Shown: positions 42,066 through 53,148, numbered from the stretch's first letter. The stretch is 64,000 bases of DNA from Nocardia jejuensis NBRC 103114 (GCF_001613145.1 NZ_BDBU01000018.1:309980-373979); one strand, 5' to 3'. Made by a program: numbers and translations. Notes: generated by a model from the letters alone, not told the origin.

Positions 42066-42782
42066 ATGGTCGACCTGGAGCTGGACGCGGGCGTAGCGAT
42101 CATCACGATCGATCGCCCGCACGCCCGCAATGCCATCGCCCCGGCCACGATGGATCAGCTGGAGAAGGCCATCGGCGCGGCGGAGGGCGCGCGGGCCCTG
42201 GTCATCCGGGGTGCGGGTGACAAGGCATTCGTCTCCGGCGGAGATCTCAAGGAGCTCAGCGCCTTACGCACCGAGGCCGACGCCGAGGCGATGGCCTGGC
42301 GGATGCGCGGAATCTGCGACCAGCTGGCGGAATTCCCGGCCCCGGTGATCGCCGTGCTGAACGGTCACGCGTTCGGCGGCGGCGCGGAAGTCGCGGTGGC
42401 CGCGGACATTCGAGTGGCGGCCGATGACATCAAGATCGGCTTCAACCAGGTGACGCTCGAGATCATGCCCGCCTGGGGTGGGGCCGAGCGACTCGCCACG
42501 CTGGTGGGCCGCAGCCGGGCGCTGCTGCTGGCGGGATCCGGTGTGCCGCTCGACGCCTTCGAGGCCGAACGGGTGGGTCTGATCCAGAAGGTGTTCCCGC
42601 GAGCGGATTTCGAGGGCGGATGGCGTGCCCTGGCCCGCTCGCTGGCCAATCGGCCGGCGGGGGAGATCAAGCGTGTCCTGGCCGGGGTCTCGGCGCAGGA
42701 GGCCGTGACGGCGTTCGCGCGGCTCTGGGTGCAGGACGAGCACTGGGCCGCCGCGGACCGGGTCATGAATCGAAGCAGATAG
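42066..42782 (+). CDS. enoyl-CoA hydratase/isomerase family protein
   Basis: A 238-residue crotonase-fold protein, slightly short for the family. FVSGGDLKEL and NGHAFGGGAEVAVAAD form the oxyanion hole, and TLEIMPAWGGAERLATLVG keeps a Glu at the second catalytic position, consistent with hydration of an enoyl-CoA. I chose the ATG at 42066 because GGAG at 42054-42057 sits eight bases upstream; a GTG three codons earlier overlaps that site. It is followed 20 nt later by an alpha/beta hydrolase. Confidence 0.88.
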   Translation: MVDLELDAGVAIITIDRPHARNAIAPATMDQLEKAIGAAEGARALVIRGAGDKAFVSGGDLKELSALRTEADAEAMAWRMRGICDQLAEFPAPVIAVLNGHAFGGGAEVAVAADIRVAADDIKIGFNQVTLEIMPAWGGAERLATLVGRSRALLLAGSGVPLDAFEAERVGLIQKVFPRADFEGGWRALARSLANRPAGEIKRVLAGVSAQEAVTAFARLWVQDEHWAAADRVMNRSR

Positions 42783-42802
42783 TGCGAGAAGGGCGGAAAG
42801 CC

Positions 42803-43720
42803 ATGACACTCAGCGAATTCGATCTGCGTGAGGTGGGCGACGATCAGCCGCATCCGGTGATCACGCGGATCGATGGCATCGCGATATCGGGTCTGCTGGC
42901 GCAGGCCCGTGAGCCGCGTGCGGTGCTGGTGGCGCTGCACGGAGGTCAGACCACCTCCGTGTATTTCGACTGCCCGGGCCACCCGCGACTGTCGCTGCTG
43001 CGGACGGCTGCGCGTCTGGGATACACCACGCTCGCGCTGGACCGACCCGGATACGGCGCCGGCGCGAAGCATTCGCGGGGCATGGCGGATCCGCGGCGGC
43101 GCGTCGATCTGATGTACGCCGCGACGGACGCGATGCTGGGATCGCTGCCGCGCGGGAAAGGCGTTTTCCTGCTCGCGCATTCGGCCGGGTGTGAACTCGC
43201 GGTGCGGATGGCCGCCGATGCGCGCGGCGCACACCTGCTCGGCATGGAGCTCGGCGGCTCGGGCGCGGAGCCGAATCTGGGGTCGCCGGTCCCGCCGGGG
43301 CAGACTCCGAATGTGCGGCATCTGGTCTGGCATCCGGAGGACGCCTATCCGCCGGAGCTGGTCGGCGGCAGCGTGATCGGCGCACCCCGCCCGGAACACG
43401 AGAGCATTGCCGCGCACCTGCGCTCCCGGGAGGAGTTTCCCGATCTGGCTGCGCGCGTACGCATTCCGCTACACATCACGATCGGTGAGCACGAGCGGGT
43501 GTGGCGCACCGACGAGCAGGCTTTGAACGCCTACGCCGGGATGTTCACCGCCGCGCCCCGCCGGATACTGGAGATGCAGCGCGGCGCGGGGCACAATCTG
43601 AGTCTCGGCCACACCGCGACGGCCTACCACCTGAAGGCGCTGGCCTTCGCGGAGGAATGCGTGACCGGGGTCGCCGGCGGTTCGGGCCGGAATGTCACCG
43701 GCGATGCGGGGGACCGCTGA
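42803..43720 (+). CDS. alpha/beta hydrolase
   Basis: A 305-residue alpha/beta-hydrolase. The oxyanion region LVALHGGQTTSVYFD is near residue 45, the nucleophile elbow AHSAG near 132, and the His of the triad is in GAGHNLSLGH near the C-terminus. TIGEHER holds the likely acid residue. It could hydrolyse an ester, lactone or CoA thioester formed in the pathway. The last ~20 residues look disordered. Its 3' end overlaps the convergent DUF427 gene by 26 bp. Confidence 0.85.
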   Translation: MTLSEFDLREVGDDQPHPVITRIDGIAISGLLAQAREPRAVLVALHGGQTTSVYFDCPGHPRLSLLRTAARLGYTTLALDRPGYGAGAKHSRGMADPRRRVDLMYAATDAMLGSLPRGKGVFLLAHSAGCELAVRMAADARGAHLLGMELGGSGAEPNLGSPVPPGQTPNVRHLVWHPEDAYPPELVGGSVIGAPRPEHESIAAHLRSREEFPDLAARVRIPLHITIGEHERVWRTDEQALNAYAGMFTAAPRRILEMQRGAGHNLSLGHTATAYHLKALAFAEECVTGVAGGSGRNVTGDAGDR

Positions 43721-44093
43721 TCGCCGGTGTCGCCACTCCCACCTCGACGGAGACCCGGTCCTGGTAGAAGCCGACGTGCCCGCGCAGCAGAGCCACCTCC
43801 GGGTAGGGGTCGTGGTACTCCCAGGCCACCGGATCGGGGCTCGTCACCGGCCGCCAGTATCGGGCAACGCCCTTGAACGGGCAGCGTGAGGTGTGCTCGT
43901 CCGCGACGAGCAGATCGAAATTCACCTCGTCCTCGGGCAGGTAGAACACGATGCCGTGATCCTGTTCGGCCACCAGCAGGCCCGAACTCGACTCCGCGAG
44001 CGTCACCCCCGCATGCGTCACCGTGATCGAATTGCGCACGCGCTGGACGGTGACGCGGTAGTCCGGCCACTGCGTGAAACCCGATTGTTCCAT
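43695..44093 (-). CDS. DUF427 domain protein
   Basis: A 132-residue single-domain DUF427 protein (WPDYRVTVQRVRNSITVTHAG, FYLPEDEV, SRCPFKGVARYW, AWEYHDPYPEVALLRGHVGFY). These small beta-barrel proteins are common beside catabolic genes; the function is not established. GAGAGGAAC precedes the ATG. It ends the long minus-strand run and overlaps the convergent hydrolase by 26 bp. Confidence 0.85.
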   Translation of the reverse strand: MEQSGFTQWPDYRVTVQRVRNSITVTHAGVTLAESSSGLLVAEQDHGIVFYLPEDEVNFDLLVADEHTSRCPFKGVARYWRPVTSPDPVAWEYHDPYPEVALLRGHVGFYQDRVSVEVGVATPAISGPPHRR

Positions 44094-44106
44094 CGGCTGT
44101 TCCTCT

Positions 44107-44973
44107 CTAGAGAACGGAGCCGGATGCCTTACCGCCCTTCACTTTCGAGCGGTCGAATCCGCGCACCATGGCATGCACGGCATACGAGGCGACCAGGCCG
44201 CCGTCTTCGGTGTAGACCCGGCCCTCGCTCTGGGCGTGGCCGCGTCCGGCATAGGTGACCCGAGTGGCGTACAGCAGCCACTGCGTCACATCGGCCTCAT
44301 CGTGGAATGTGATGGTGGCCATGGTGATTCCACTCGATATCGAGTGATGCGCCATCGACTGGCTCAGGTTCGCGTGCGGGCGCAGCGCCGCGGCGACCGT
44401 CCAGTGGGTGGTGGACTGGGTCAGGAGCGCGGCGTGCAGGTACTGATGTGCCGGCTTGTCCTGAAATCTGGTCCACACGAACAGTTCCGGCGGACCGACC
44501 CGGGCGGCGTCATCGGTGTAGGCGTCATCGACCACGCGGATCTCCCGGCCCGCGACGACGGCACCCGCAAGCTCGTGTGGCCGTAGCCGTTCGGGCCGGT
44601 CCACCTCCGGCATGGGCGCTACGGAGCGAATGAGATCGGGCGCCTCGGCATCCAGCAGCACGAGGCCGGCGCTGCGCATGGAGCGCCCCTGATCCACTCG
44701 CACCTGCGCGGTGCTGAAGCTGCGTCCCCCGCGCAGCACATCCACGTGGACCGACAGCGGGGCCTCGTGCTCGGCCGCCCGCGAGAAGATCATCGACGCC
44801 GAGACCACCCGCTGCTGCGGCACTTCCTTGGCGGCCGCCACGACCGCACCGCCCAGCAATTGCCCCGCCTCCACGACATTGCGCTCCGTCGGCCCGTGGG
44901 CGGGCGCGTGATATCGCCCCGCCCCCTGCGGCCGGACATCCATCAGTCGCAGCAGTTCGGCCTGACTCCACAT
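44107..44973 (-). CDS. acyl-CoA thioesterase (TesB-like double hot-dog)
   Basis: A 288-residue protein with the tandem hot-dog pattern of TesB thioesterases: RGGRSFSTAQVRVDQGRSMRSAGLVL in the first unit, SMAHHSISSGITMATITFHDEADVTQWLLY and GRGHAQSEGRVYTEDGGLVASYAVHAM in the second. It hydrolyses acyl-CoA to acid and CoA, perhaps to recycle CoA from dead-end intermediates. ATG at 44973; the ribosome site is weak (AAGGA 12 nt away), and the 41-nt gap to the gene before suggests partial coupling. Confidence 0.86.
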   Translation of the reverse strand: MWSQAELLRLMDVRPQGAGRYHAPAHGPTERNVVEAGQLLGGAVVAAAKEVPQQRVVSASMIFSRAAEHEAPLSVHVDVLRGGRSFSTAQVRVDQGRSMRSAGLVLLDAEAPDLIRSVAPMPEVDRPERLRPHELAGAVVAGREIRVVDDAYTDDAARVGPPELFVWTRFQDKPAHQYLHAALLTQSTTHWTVAAALRPHANLSQSMAHHSISSGITMATITFHDEADVTQWLLYATRVTYAGRGHAQSEGRVYTEDGGLVASYAVHAMVRGFDRSKVKGGKASGSVL

Positions 44974-45014
44974 GTCGTCTCGTGTCCTTGTCTCAGGCGT
45001 GCTGGGTGATCGGG

Positions 45015-45596
45015 TTACCGATGGGCCGGCAGATGGGGGATGAGGCCTGGTTCGGGCTCCACCTCGAACGAGCGCAGCGCCATGGCCACCAGCGCGTAGG
45101 TGCCGACCGTGAACACGATGTCCATCAGCTGGCGCTCCTGGAACTCCGAGGCCAGCGACGTCCAGGTCGGGTCGGTGATCGTGCCGTCGGCGAGCAGTTC
45201 GTCGGTGGCGCGCAGCAGCATTCGTTCGATGGGCCCCCAGCCGGGAGCATCGGGGCCGTCGGCCACCCTGGCGATGTCCTGCGGGGTGTGGCCGGCGGCG
45301 GCGGCCATCACCGCGTGCTGTGCCCATTCATAGTCGCTGCCGCGCAGATGCGCCACTCGAAGGATCAACAGTTCACGATGTGGGATCGAGAGCGAATTGC
45401 CTTGAAGCAGATGGCGATTGAACATGAGGAACGGTTTGGCGAGGGCGGGATAGCGGGCGAGGGTGCCCAACAGGTTGGCCCCGCTCTGGCGGCCCGTCCG
45501 GGGCTTGCCCGCGCGGGCGGCCCCGCGGAACTCCTCGATGAAGGTGGTCATGTCCTGCGACCAGTCCGGTTCGGGTGTGGGCGGGATACGGGGCAT
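45015..45596 (-). CDS. carboxymuconolactone decarboxylase/AhpD-like protein
   Basis: A 193-residue helical protein of the CMD/AhpD superfamily (HRELLILRVAHLRGSDYEWAQHAVMAAAAG with the conserved E...H helix). It lacks the CxxC pair needed for peroxidase action, so it is more likely a decarboxylase-, hydrolase- or lactonase-like CMD protein. In a cluster that also has a Baeyer-Villiger enzyme and an SMP-30 lactonase it could act on a lactone or oxo-acid. ATG at 45596. Confidence 0.84.
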   Translation of the reverse strand: MPRIPPTPEPDWSQDMTTFIEEFRGAARAGKPRTGRQSGANLLGTLARYPALAKPFLMFNRHLLQGNSLSIPHRELLILRVAHLRGSDYEWAQHAVMAAAAGHTPQDIARVADGPDAPGWGPIERMLLRATDELLADGTITDPTWTSLASEFQERQLMDIVFTVGTYALVAMALRSFEVEPEPGLIPHLPAHR

Positions 45597-45638
45597 CGCG
45601 ACTCTCTCGGTGCGTAATCGGGTGAGGGGCTGTCCGGG

Positions 45639-46382
45639 TCAGGTATTGCGGCCGCCGTTGACCCCGATGATCTGGCCGGTGATGTAGGCCGCCTCCTCGC
45701 TCACCAGGAATGCGCAGGTGGCGGCGATGTCCTCCGGCCTGCCCACGCGGCCCACCGGGGTCCTGGACACCTGCAGGTCCATATCGAACACGCCCTTGCG
45801 CAGGCTCTCGCGCATCATCGGCGTCTCGATGAAGCCGGGCGGAATCGTATTGACGGTGATGCCTCGACGGCCGAACTCGAGCGCGAGCACCTTGGTCAGG
45901 CCGACCATGCCCGCTTTCGAGGACACATAGGCCGCCATCCCGGGCACACCGCTGTGCATGCTGGAGGACGAGATGTTCACGATGCGGCCCCAGCCCCGCT
46001 CGATCATGTCCGGCAGCACCGCCTGACAGCACTCGAAAGTCCCGGTGAGGTTGACCGCCAGGACCCGATTCCAGGTCTCGGCGGTGAGTTCGAGAAACGG
46101 CCCGGCGACGGTGATTCCGGCGCTGTTCACGAGAATCGCCGAGGCGCCGAGGGTCGCGCGCACCTCGGCGACGGCACTGTCGATGGCGAGTCGGTCGGTG
46201 ACGTCGACGCCCAGGCCGAGGGCTTTGCCGCCCTCGGCCTCGAGGGCCGCTGCCGCGTCCCGTGCGGCCTCGGCGTCGAGATCCATGAGCGCGACCGATG
46301 CGCCGTCGGCGGCCAGCCGCCTGCCGATCGCCAACCCGATGCCGGACGCTCCACCGGTGACAATCGCTGTGCGGGAGCTCAT
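45639..46382 (-). CDS. SDR family oxidoreductase (module copy 2)
   Basis: A 247-residue classical SDR: TGGASGIG near residue 9, NSAG, SSSSMHSG, YVSSK, and ITGQIIGVNGGRNT at the end. Its close resemblance to the SDR at 10431, including the NGGRNT terminus and the SSSS-HSG segment, and its overlap with an upstream TauD-type dioxygenase (ATGA) show that the two loci are duplicated modules. It probably acts on the same class of substrate as its copy. Confidence 0.89.
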   Translation of the reverse strand: MSSRTAIVTGGASGIGLAIGRRLAADGASVALMDLDAEAARDAAAALEAEGGKALGLGVDVTDRLAIDSAVAEVRATLGASAILVNSAGITVAGPFLELTAETWNRVLAVNLTGTFECCQAVLPDMIERGWGRIVNISSSSMHSGVPGMAAYVSSKAGMVGLTKVLALEFGRRGITVNTIPPGFIETPMMRESLRKGVFDMDLQVSRTPVGRVGRPEDIAATCAFLVSEEAAYITGQIIGVNGGRNT

Positions 46383-47206
46383 TTGATCGACTCCTCACCC
46401 ACGACGGTCGAGCGGTGCATGCGCCGCGGCTGCGAGCGGTCGAATTCGCAGGCCCGGTGCACCAGCCCGGTGTTGTCCCACAGCACCAGATCACCGACCG
46501 ACCAGGCATGGGTCAGTACGCGGTCCGGCGTGGTGGCCCGCTGCTCCAGATCATCGAGCAGCGCCCGGCTCTCTCGCGGGTCCAGTCCGACGATATGGGA
46601 GGCGCTGGCCCCGAAAACCAGTGATTTGCGCCCGGATTCATGGGTCCAGACCAGCGGATGGACCCGATCGGTCCAGCGCGACCAGTCCGCGAGTTGCTCG
46701 GGGGTGGGGTCGGGGTAGCTCAGGCGCTGGATCCGCTCCATCCGATGCACGACCCGCAGCCCGGCGAAGCGCTCCTTCTCCGTTCCGGACAGCTCGTCGT
46801 AGGCGGCGTAGGTGCTGGCGAAGGCGGTTTCGCCGCCCTCGTCGGTGATGACGTGCGCACTCAGGACGGATGTCTTGGCCGGAACCTCGTCCATCGACCC
46901 GTCGATATGCCAATAGTCGTTGCTGGGAAAGTATTTCGCGTTGGGGTTGTCCGGATCGAAGCTGATCTCCATCACGTTCGGATTCGCGTACTTCCCGAAC
47001 TGCACCAGCTCACCGAGCTTTCGCGAGAACGCGACCTGCGCCTCGTCGCCCGCGTGCAGCTGCCGGAAGAGCACGACGCCGTGCTCCTCGAGCAGCTCCG
47101 CACAGCTCGCGGCGACCTCGTCGTCGTTCAGCAGTCGCTCGACATCGACGTCGAGCACTTCCACCCCGACCCGGGTGGTCAGTTCCTTCGTGGTGATGGC
47201 GGACAT
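46379..47206 (-). CDS. TauD/TfdA family Fe(II)/2-oxoglutarate dioxygenase (module copy 2)
   Basis: A 275-residue dioxygenase. HxD is H100/D102 (YWHIDGSMDEVPAK) and the distal His about H250 in NTGLVHRA; the 2-oxoglutarate arginine is likely in QPRRMHRS. The stretch ETAFASTYAAYDELS...LRVVHRMERIQRLSYPDP matches the copy at 11147 closely in order and spacing. The ATG at 47206 has GGGAGC upstream; a longer frame would overlap the aldehyde dehydrogenase. It follows an aldehyde dehydrogenase gene in the same operon, whereas copy 1 is divergent from one. Confidence 0.9.
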   Translation of the reverse strand: MSAITTKELTTRVGVEVLDVDVERLLNDDEVAASCAELLEEHGVVLFRQLHAGDEAQVAFSRKLGELVQFGKYANPNVMEISFDPDNPNAKYFPSNDYWHIDGSMDEVPAKTSVLSAHVITDEGGETAFASTYAAYDELSGTEKERFAGLRVVHRMERIQRLSYPDPTPEQLADWSRWTDRVHPLVWTHESGRKSLVFGASASHIVGLDPRESRALLDDLEQRATTPDRVLTHAWSVGDLVLWDNTGLVHRACEFDRSQPRRMHRSTVVGEESIK

Positions 47207-47229
47207 GCGCCGCTCCCGTCCGTATCCGG

Positions 47230-48660
47230 TCACGCATCCTCGGGCGCGTACCCGAGAATGCCCTTGGTCTCCAGGTATTCCTCGAAGCCGAATTCGCCCC
47301 ACTCCCGGCCGTTTCCGCTCTTCTTGTAGCCGCCGAACGGACTGGCGAAGTCGAATCCGTCATTGATCGACACGTACCCGGCCCGGATTCTGCGGGCGAC
47401 GGCACGCGCCTGATCGAGGTCGGCCCCGGCCACATTGGCGGCGAGCCCGTACTCGGTGTCGTTGGCGATCGACACCGCCTGGTCGAGGTCGTCGTACCCG
47501 AGGATGCTGAGCACCGGCCCGAAGATCTCCTCGCGCGCGATGGTCATGTCATTGGTGACATCGGCGAATACCGTCGGCTTGACGTAGAAGCCGCGCATGA
47601 GACCCTCCGGCCGGCCCACACCGCCGGTCACCAGTGTCGCGCCCTCGTCGATGCCTGTCTGGATGAGCGATTGGATCCGCTCGAACTGCGAGCCGGACAC
47701 CACGGGACCGAGTCCGGCATCACCGGTCGGATCGCCGACGGTGACCTGTTCGGCCGCGGCGCGCGAGACCTGGGCGGCCTCGGCCATCCGGGAGCGGGGG
47801 ACCAGCATTCGCGTGGTGGCACTGCATGTCTGACCGGAGTTGAGCGTCACCGCGGCCACGCCCTTGCCGACGTTGACGGCGAAGTCCGCGTCGTCCAGCA
47901 GGATGTTGGGGCTCTTGCCGCCCAGCTCCTGGGTCACCCGCTTCACCGTGGGCGCGGCATCGCGCGCGATCTCGATACCCGCGCGGGTGGATCCGGTGAA
48001 GGAGATCATGTCCACCTGCGGATGCGCCGACAACGGCGCGCCGGCCCCTGGCCCGTCGCCCTGCACCAGATTGAACACGCCGGCGGGAACGCCTGCGGCT
48101 TCGAGGATTTCGGTGAATATCCGACCGGTGAACGGCGAGCGCTCGGACGGTTTCAGCACCATCGTGCACCCGGTGGCCAGCGCCGGGAACACCTTGACCG
48201 CGATCAGGCTCAGGGGCCAGTTCCACGGTGTGATGAGGCCGCAGACCCCGATCGGCTCCTTCACGACGAGGGTCCCGCCGCGCTGCTCACTGAAGACGTA
48301 GTTCTCGAGCACCTCGATCGCCTTCGCCAGATGACCTGCCGCCAGATCCAATTGGAATCCGTGCGCGAGCGCGGTGGGCGCACCCATCTCCTCGGTGAGC
48401 GCCGTGCCCAGGTCGTCCCGGCGCTTGTGATACGCGTCCGCGATGGCGCGCAGCACCTCGCTTCGCTCGGCGACGGTGGTCGAGGACCAGGCCGGAAACG
48501 CCGTACGGGCCGCGGTGACGGCGCGATCGATATCGGCTGCCGTACCCGCGGCGACGATCCCGGCGACCTCCTCGGTGGCCGGGTTGATCACCTCGAAGGT
48601 GCCCGGTTCCGCCGGATCCACCCATGCACCACCGATATAGAACGTCGAGTAGTCGCGCAT
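47230..48660 (-). CDS. aldehyde dehydrogenase family protein
   Basis: A 476-residue NAD(P)-aldehyde dehydrogenase with N147 (TPWNWPL), E245 in QELGGKS, C279 in SGQTCSATTR, and EEIFGPVLS near the C-terminus. All catalytic residues are present. It would oxidise an aldehyde generated by the SDR/ThDP steps. The ATG overlaps the stop of the ThDP enzyme by one base (TGATG), so an aldehyde made by a decarboxylase could be handed on directly. Confidence 0.93.
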   Translation of the reverse strand: MRDYSTFYIGGAWVDPAEPGTFEVINPATEEVAGIVAAGTAADIDRAVTAARTAFPAWSSTTVAERSEVLRAIADAYHKRRDDLGTALTEEMGAPTALAHGFQLDLAAGHLAKAIEVLENYVFSEQRGGTLVVKEPIGVCGLITPWNWPLSLIAVKVFPALATGCTMVLKPSERSPFTGRIFTEILEAAGVPAGVFNLVQGDGPGAGAPLSAHPQVDMISFTGSTRAGIEIARDAAPTVKRVTQELGGKSPNILLDDADFAVNVGKGVAAVTLNSGQTCSATTRMLVPRSRMAEAAQVSRAAAEQVTVGDPTGDAGLGPVVSGSQFERIQSLIQTGIDEGATLVTGGVGRPEGLMRGFYVKPTVFADVTNDMTIAREEIFGPVLSILGYDDLDQAVSIANDTEYGLAANVAGADLDQARAVARRIRAGYVSINDGFDFASPFGGYKKSGNGREWGEFGFEEYLETKGILGYAPEDA

Positions 48661-50366
48661 CACTGCATTCCTTCCGCGTACCAGGTACGGAATTCGTCGT
48701 AGCTGGGCATCTCCTCCGAATTGGCTTTCGGATCCACCGCCACATGGATGACGCCGGGCTTGCCGCTGGCGTACGCGCGTTTGATGGCGGGCGCGATGTC
48801 CTCGTCCCGCTCGACGTACTCCCCGTAGCAGCCGAAGCCCTCCGCGACCTGGTCCAGCCGGGTCGCGGTGCTCCAGTGCACGCCGGTCTCGAGCGAGCCC
48901 TGACCGAAGGTGCGTTTGTAGACGCCGACTTCCAGGCCCCAGGCGTAGTCGACCGCGACCACGCACACCAGCGGCAGGTTCAGGCGTGCTGCCGTCTCGA
49001 GCTCCGCGATATGGAACTGGAAGGACGAGTCGCCGGTGACCAGCATGACCGGCCGGGTGCCGCCCTGGGCGACGGAAGCGCCCACGGCATAGGGGAGTCC
49101 GGTGCCCAGATGGCCGAAGTTCTGATTCCAGATCACGTCGTGCGGCTTGGCCTGGGAGTAGGTCCAGCCGAAGATCGTGGTGGCTCCGCCGTCGCGGACC
49201 ATGATGCCGTCGGGCGGAAACGCCTGTGTCGCTTCGACGATCAGGCGCGCGGGATGCACCGGCGACGTGCCCGAGGGCGCGGAGACCGCCAGTTCCGCGA
49301 GCCGGGCCGCGTCCTGTTCGATCCAGCCCGCGAGTTCGGCGGTGGGCGTGCGCGGCGAATCCTTCAGCGCGGCGGTCAGTTGCGGCACGATCGCGCGCAG
49401 ATCACCGACCAGGGGCACATCGATCGGACGGTTCACGCCGATGGCGGTCGGGTCCTGCTCGATCATGATCCACCTGCGCGCGTCCTCGCCCTGGACCCAG
49501 TGCCGGCCACGGCCGTAATGCACCGGTTCCCCGAGTTCGGTGCCGATCGCCAGGCACAGATCCGAGGTCACCACCGCCTCCACCGCGGAGGGCGAGAATC
49601 CGTACGGGAAGGTGCGATCCTCCAGACCCTCGATATACGAAGTGCCGCCGGAGGTTTGGATGACCGGGCAGGCCATGACCTCGGCGAGCGCGCGCACCGC
49701 CTGCCCCGCGCGCGAGGTGTGAATCCCGTGTCCGGCCAGCAGGATGGGCTGCTTCGCGGCGCGGATGAGAGCCACCGCCTCGGCCACCAGGTCCGGTCCG
49801 GCGGTCTGTCCGATCAGGCGATACCTGTTGGGCGGCAGTGCCGCGGGGACGTCGAGCTCCTCCTGGATGACGTGCGACGGGTACTCGATGTACACCGGCC
49901 CGGGCGTCCCCGAGAGCGCCTTGCGCAGACCCTCGCGGATGATCTCGTCGGTTTGGTCGGCGTATTCGATGCTCGCTGCGTATTTCACCGAGGGCTCGAA
50001 CAAGCCCGACTGCTTCACGAACTGGATGCGGCCGCGCCGCACCCGCTGCTCGGTGATTCTGGAGCGCTGTCCGCCCAGAAAGATGACCGGCGAATTCTCG
50101 ACCTTCGCGCACATCATCGCGCCCGCCAGGTTCGCGACGCCGGGGCCGAGCGTTCCGATGCACACGGCGGCCTTGCCGGTCATGCGTGAGACGGCCTCGG
50201 CCATGAATCCGGCCGATTCCTCGTGATGCGGTGCGACCACAGTCCAGCCGCGCTCCTGCGCGAGATGGAACAGATGCACGAAATTCGGGTCCGGAATGCC
50301 GAAGAGGGTGGTGATTCCCTCGGCTTCGAACAGGTCCAGAATGCGTTCGTAGACTTTGACTCCCAT
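48660..50366 (-). CDS. thiamine-diphosphate-dependent enzyme (acetolactate synthase/benzoylformate decarboxylase family), altered ThDP motif
   Basis: A 568-residue ThDP enzyme. The N-terminal domain has the activating Glu in APHHEESAGFMAEA (E49/E50) and a middle domain follows from about residue 185. The cofactor motif, normally GDGx(24-27)NN, reads GDSSFQ (445) with DYAWG (473) where NN is expected. The metal-binding Asp is kept but the Asn ligand is not, so activity or specificity may differ. Likely reaction: decarboxylation of a 2-oxo acid or carboligation/cleavage of an acyloin. The aldehyde dehydrogenase downstream supports a decarboxylase producing an aldehyde. Two bases separate it from the SDR before it. 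Confidence 0.88.
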   Translation of the reverse strand: MGVKVYERILDLFEAEGITTLFGIPDPNFVHLFHLAQERGWTVVAPHHEESAGFMAEAVSRMTGKAAVCIGTLGPGVANLAGAMMCAKVENSPVIFLGGQRSRITEQRVRRGRIQFVKQSGLFEPSVKYAASIEYADQTDEIIREGLRKALSGTPGPVYIEYPSHVIQEELDVPAALPPNRYRLIGQTAGPDLVAEAVALIRAAKQPILLAGHGIHTSRAGQAVRALAEVMACPVIQTSGGTSYIEGLEDRTFPYGFSPSAVEAVVTSDLCLAIGTELGEPVHYGRGRHWVQGEDARRWIMIEQDPTAIGVNRPIDVPLVGDLRAIVPQLTAALKDSPRTPTAELAGWIEQDAARLAELAVSAPSGTSPVHPARLIVEATQAFPPDGIMVRDGGATTIFGWTYSQAKPHDVIWNQNFGHLGTGLPYAVGASVAQGGTRPVMLVTGDSSFQFHIAELETAARLNLPLVCVVAVDYAWGLEVGVYKRTFGQGSLETGVHWSTATRLDQVAEGFGCYGEYVERDEDIAPAIKRAYASGKPGVIHVAVDPKANSEEMPSYDEFRTWYAEGMQ

Positions 50367-50368
50367 AG

Positions 50369-51286
50369 TCACTGCCCTTCCTCGGCCAAGGCGAAGCTCT
50401 TGACGATGTGGTCGATGTGTGCGGACGGGACGACAGGCAGAATCCAGTCGTCCCGGGAGGTGTCGCGAATGTCGCCCAGGCGCGTGGCGATCTGCTCGAT
50501 GGTCCAGGACGGCTGGTACACCCCGGGCGTCTCGGCGATATAGGCGCGAGCCACACGACCGGCGATGGCGATCAGCATTTCGCCGGTGACGGAACAGGAT
50601 TCGTGCGCGAGCCAGCCGACCGCGGGCGCGACCAGTTCCGGTTGCATCGGTGGATAGGCGGACGTGTCGATGCCCTCGGCCATCCGGGTCAGCGCGGCCG
50701 GCACGATGACATTGGAGGTGACGCCCACCGCCGCGCCTTCGAGCGCGATCACATTGGACAGTCCGATCATCGCAGATTTGGCGACCGCGTAATTGGCGAC
50801 ATTCCGATTGCCGTAGAGCCCGCCGATGGAGGAGGTGAGCACGACTCGCCCGTATCCGGCCTGGCTCATCGCGGGGAAGGCGGCGCGCACGAGATGAAAC
50901 GCGCCTCGGAGATGGACATCGATGACGGCTTCGAAGTCCTCGAAGCTCAATTCCGTGAGCGACCCCGGGCGAACGGTGCCCGCATTGTGGATGAGAATGT
51001 CGATGCGGCCGTACGTGTTCAGCGCCGTATCGATGATCGCCTGTCCGCCGGTCGGCGTGGCGACGGACTCGGTGGAGGCGACCGCGTCGCCACCGGAATC
51101 TCGGATCGCGCGCACCACCTGTGCCGCGACATCGGCCTCCAGCACGTCTCCGCGCATCGTGCCGCCGGAATCGTTGACGACCACGCGCGCACCCCGGGCG
51201 GCCAGCAGCTCGGCGTAGGCGCGTCCCAGTCCCCGTCCCGCTCCGGTGATCACGGCGACACGATCGTCGAATCTGAGTTGGCTCAT
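50369..51286 (-). CDS. SDR family oxidoreductase (HSD17B4/MFE-2-like)
   Basis: A 305-residue SDR with TGAGRGLGRAYAELLAARGARVVVND at the N-terminus, the form typical of (3R)-hydroxyacyl-CoA dehydrogenase domains of multifunctional enzyme 2 and bacterial Hsd4-like proteins. HNAGTV, SSIGGLYG and YAVAK follow. The C-terminal part has an added segment (AYIAETPGVYQPSWTIEQIATRLGDI) resembling the end of MFE-2 SDR domains. It may oxidise a 3-hydroxyacyl-CoA of ring or side-chain origin. ATG at 51286. Confidence 0.88.
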   Translation of the reverse strand: MSQLRFDDRVAVITGAGRGLGRAYAELLAARGARVVVNDSGGTMRGDVLEADVAAQVVRAIRDSGGDAVASTESVATPTGGQAIIDTALNTYGRIDILIHNAGTVRPGSLTELSFEDFEAVIDVHLRGAFHLVRAAFPAMSQAGYGRVVLTSSIGGLYGNRNVANYAVAKSAMIGLSNVIALEGAAVGVTSNVIVPAALTRMAEGIDTSAYPPMQPELVAPAVGWLAHESCSVTGEMLIAIAGRVARAYIAETPGVYQPSWTIEQIATRLGDIRDTSRDDWILPVVPSAHIDHIVKSFALAEEGQ

Positions 51287-51297
51287 AGGACGGATCC

Positions 51298-53121
<1,824 letters not shown>

Positions 53122-53148
53122 TCGAACGTCCTTGCTGGGGTGGGTGAT

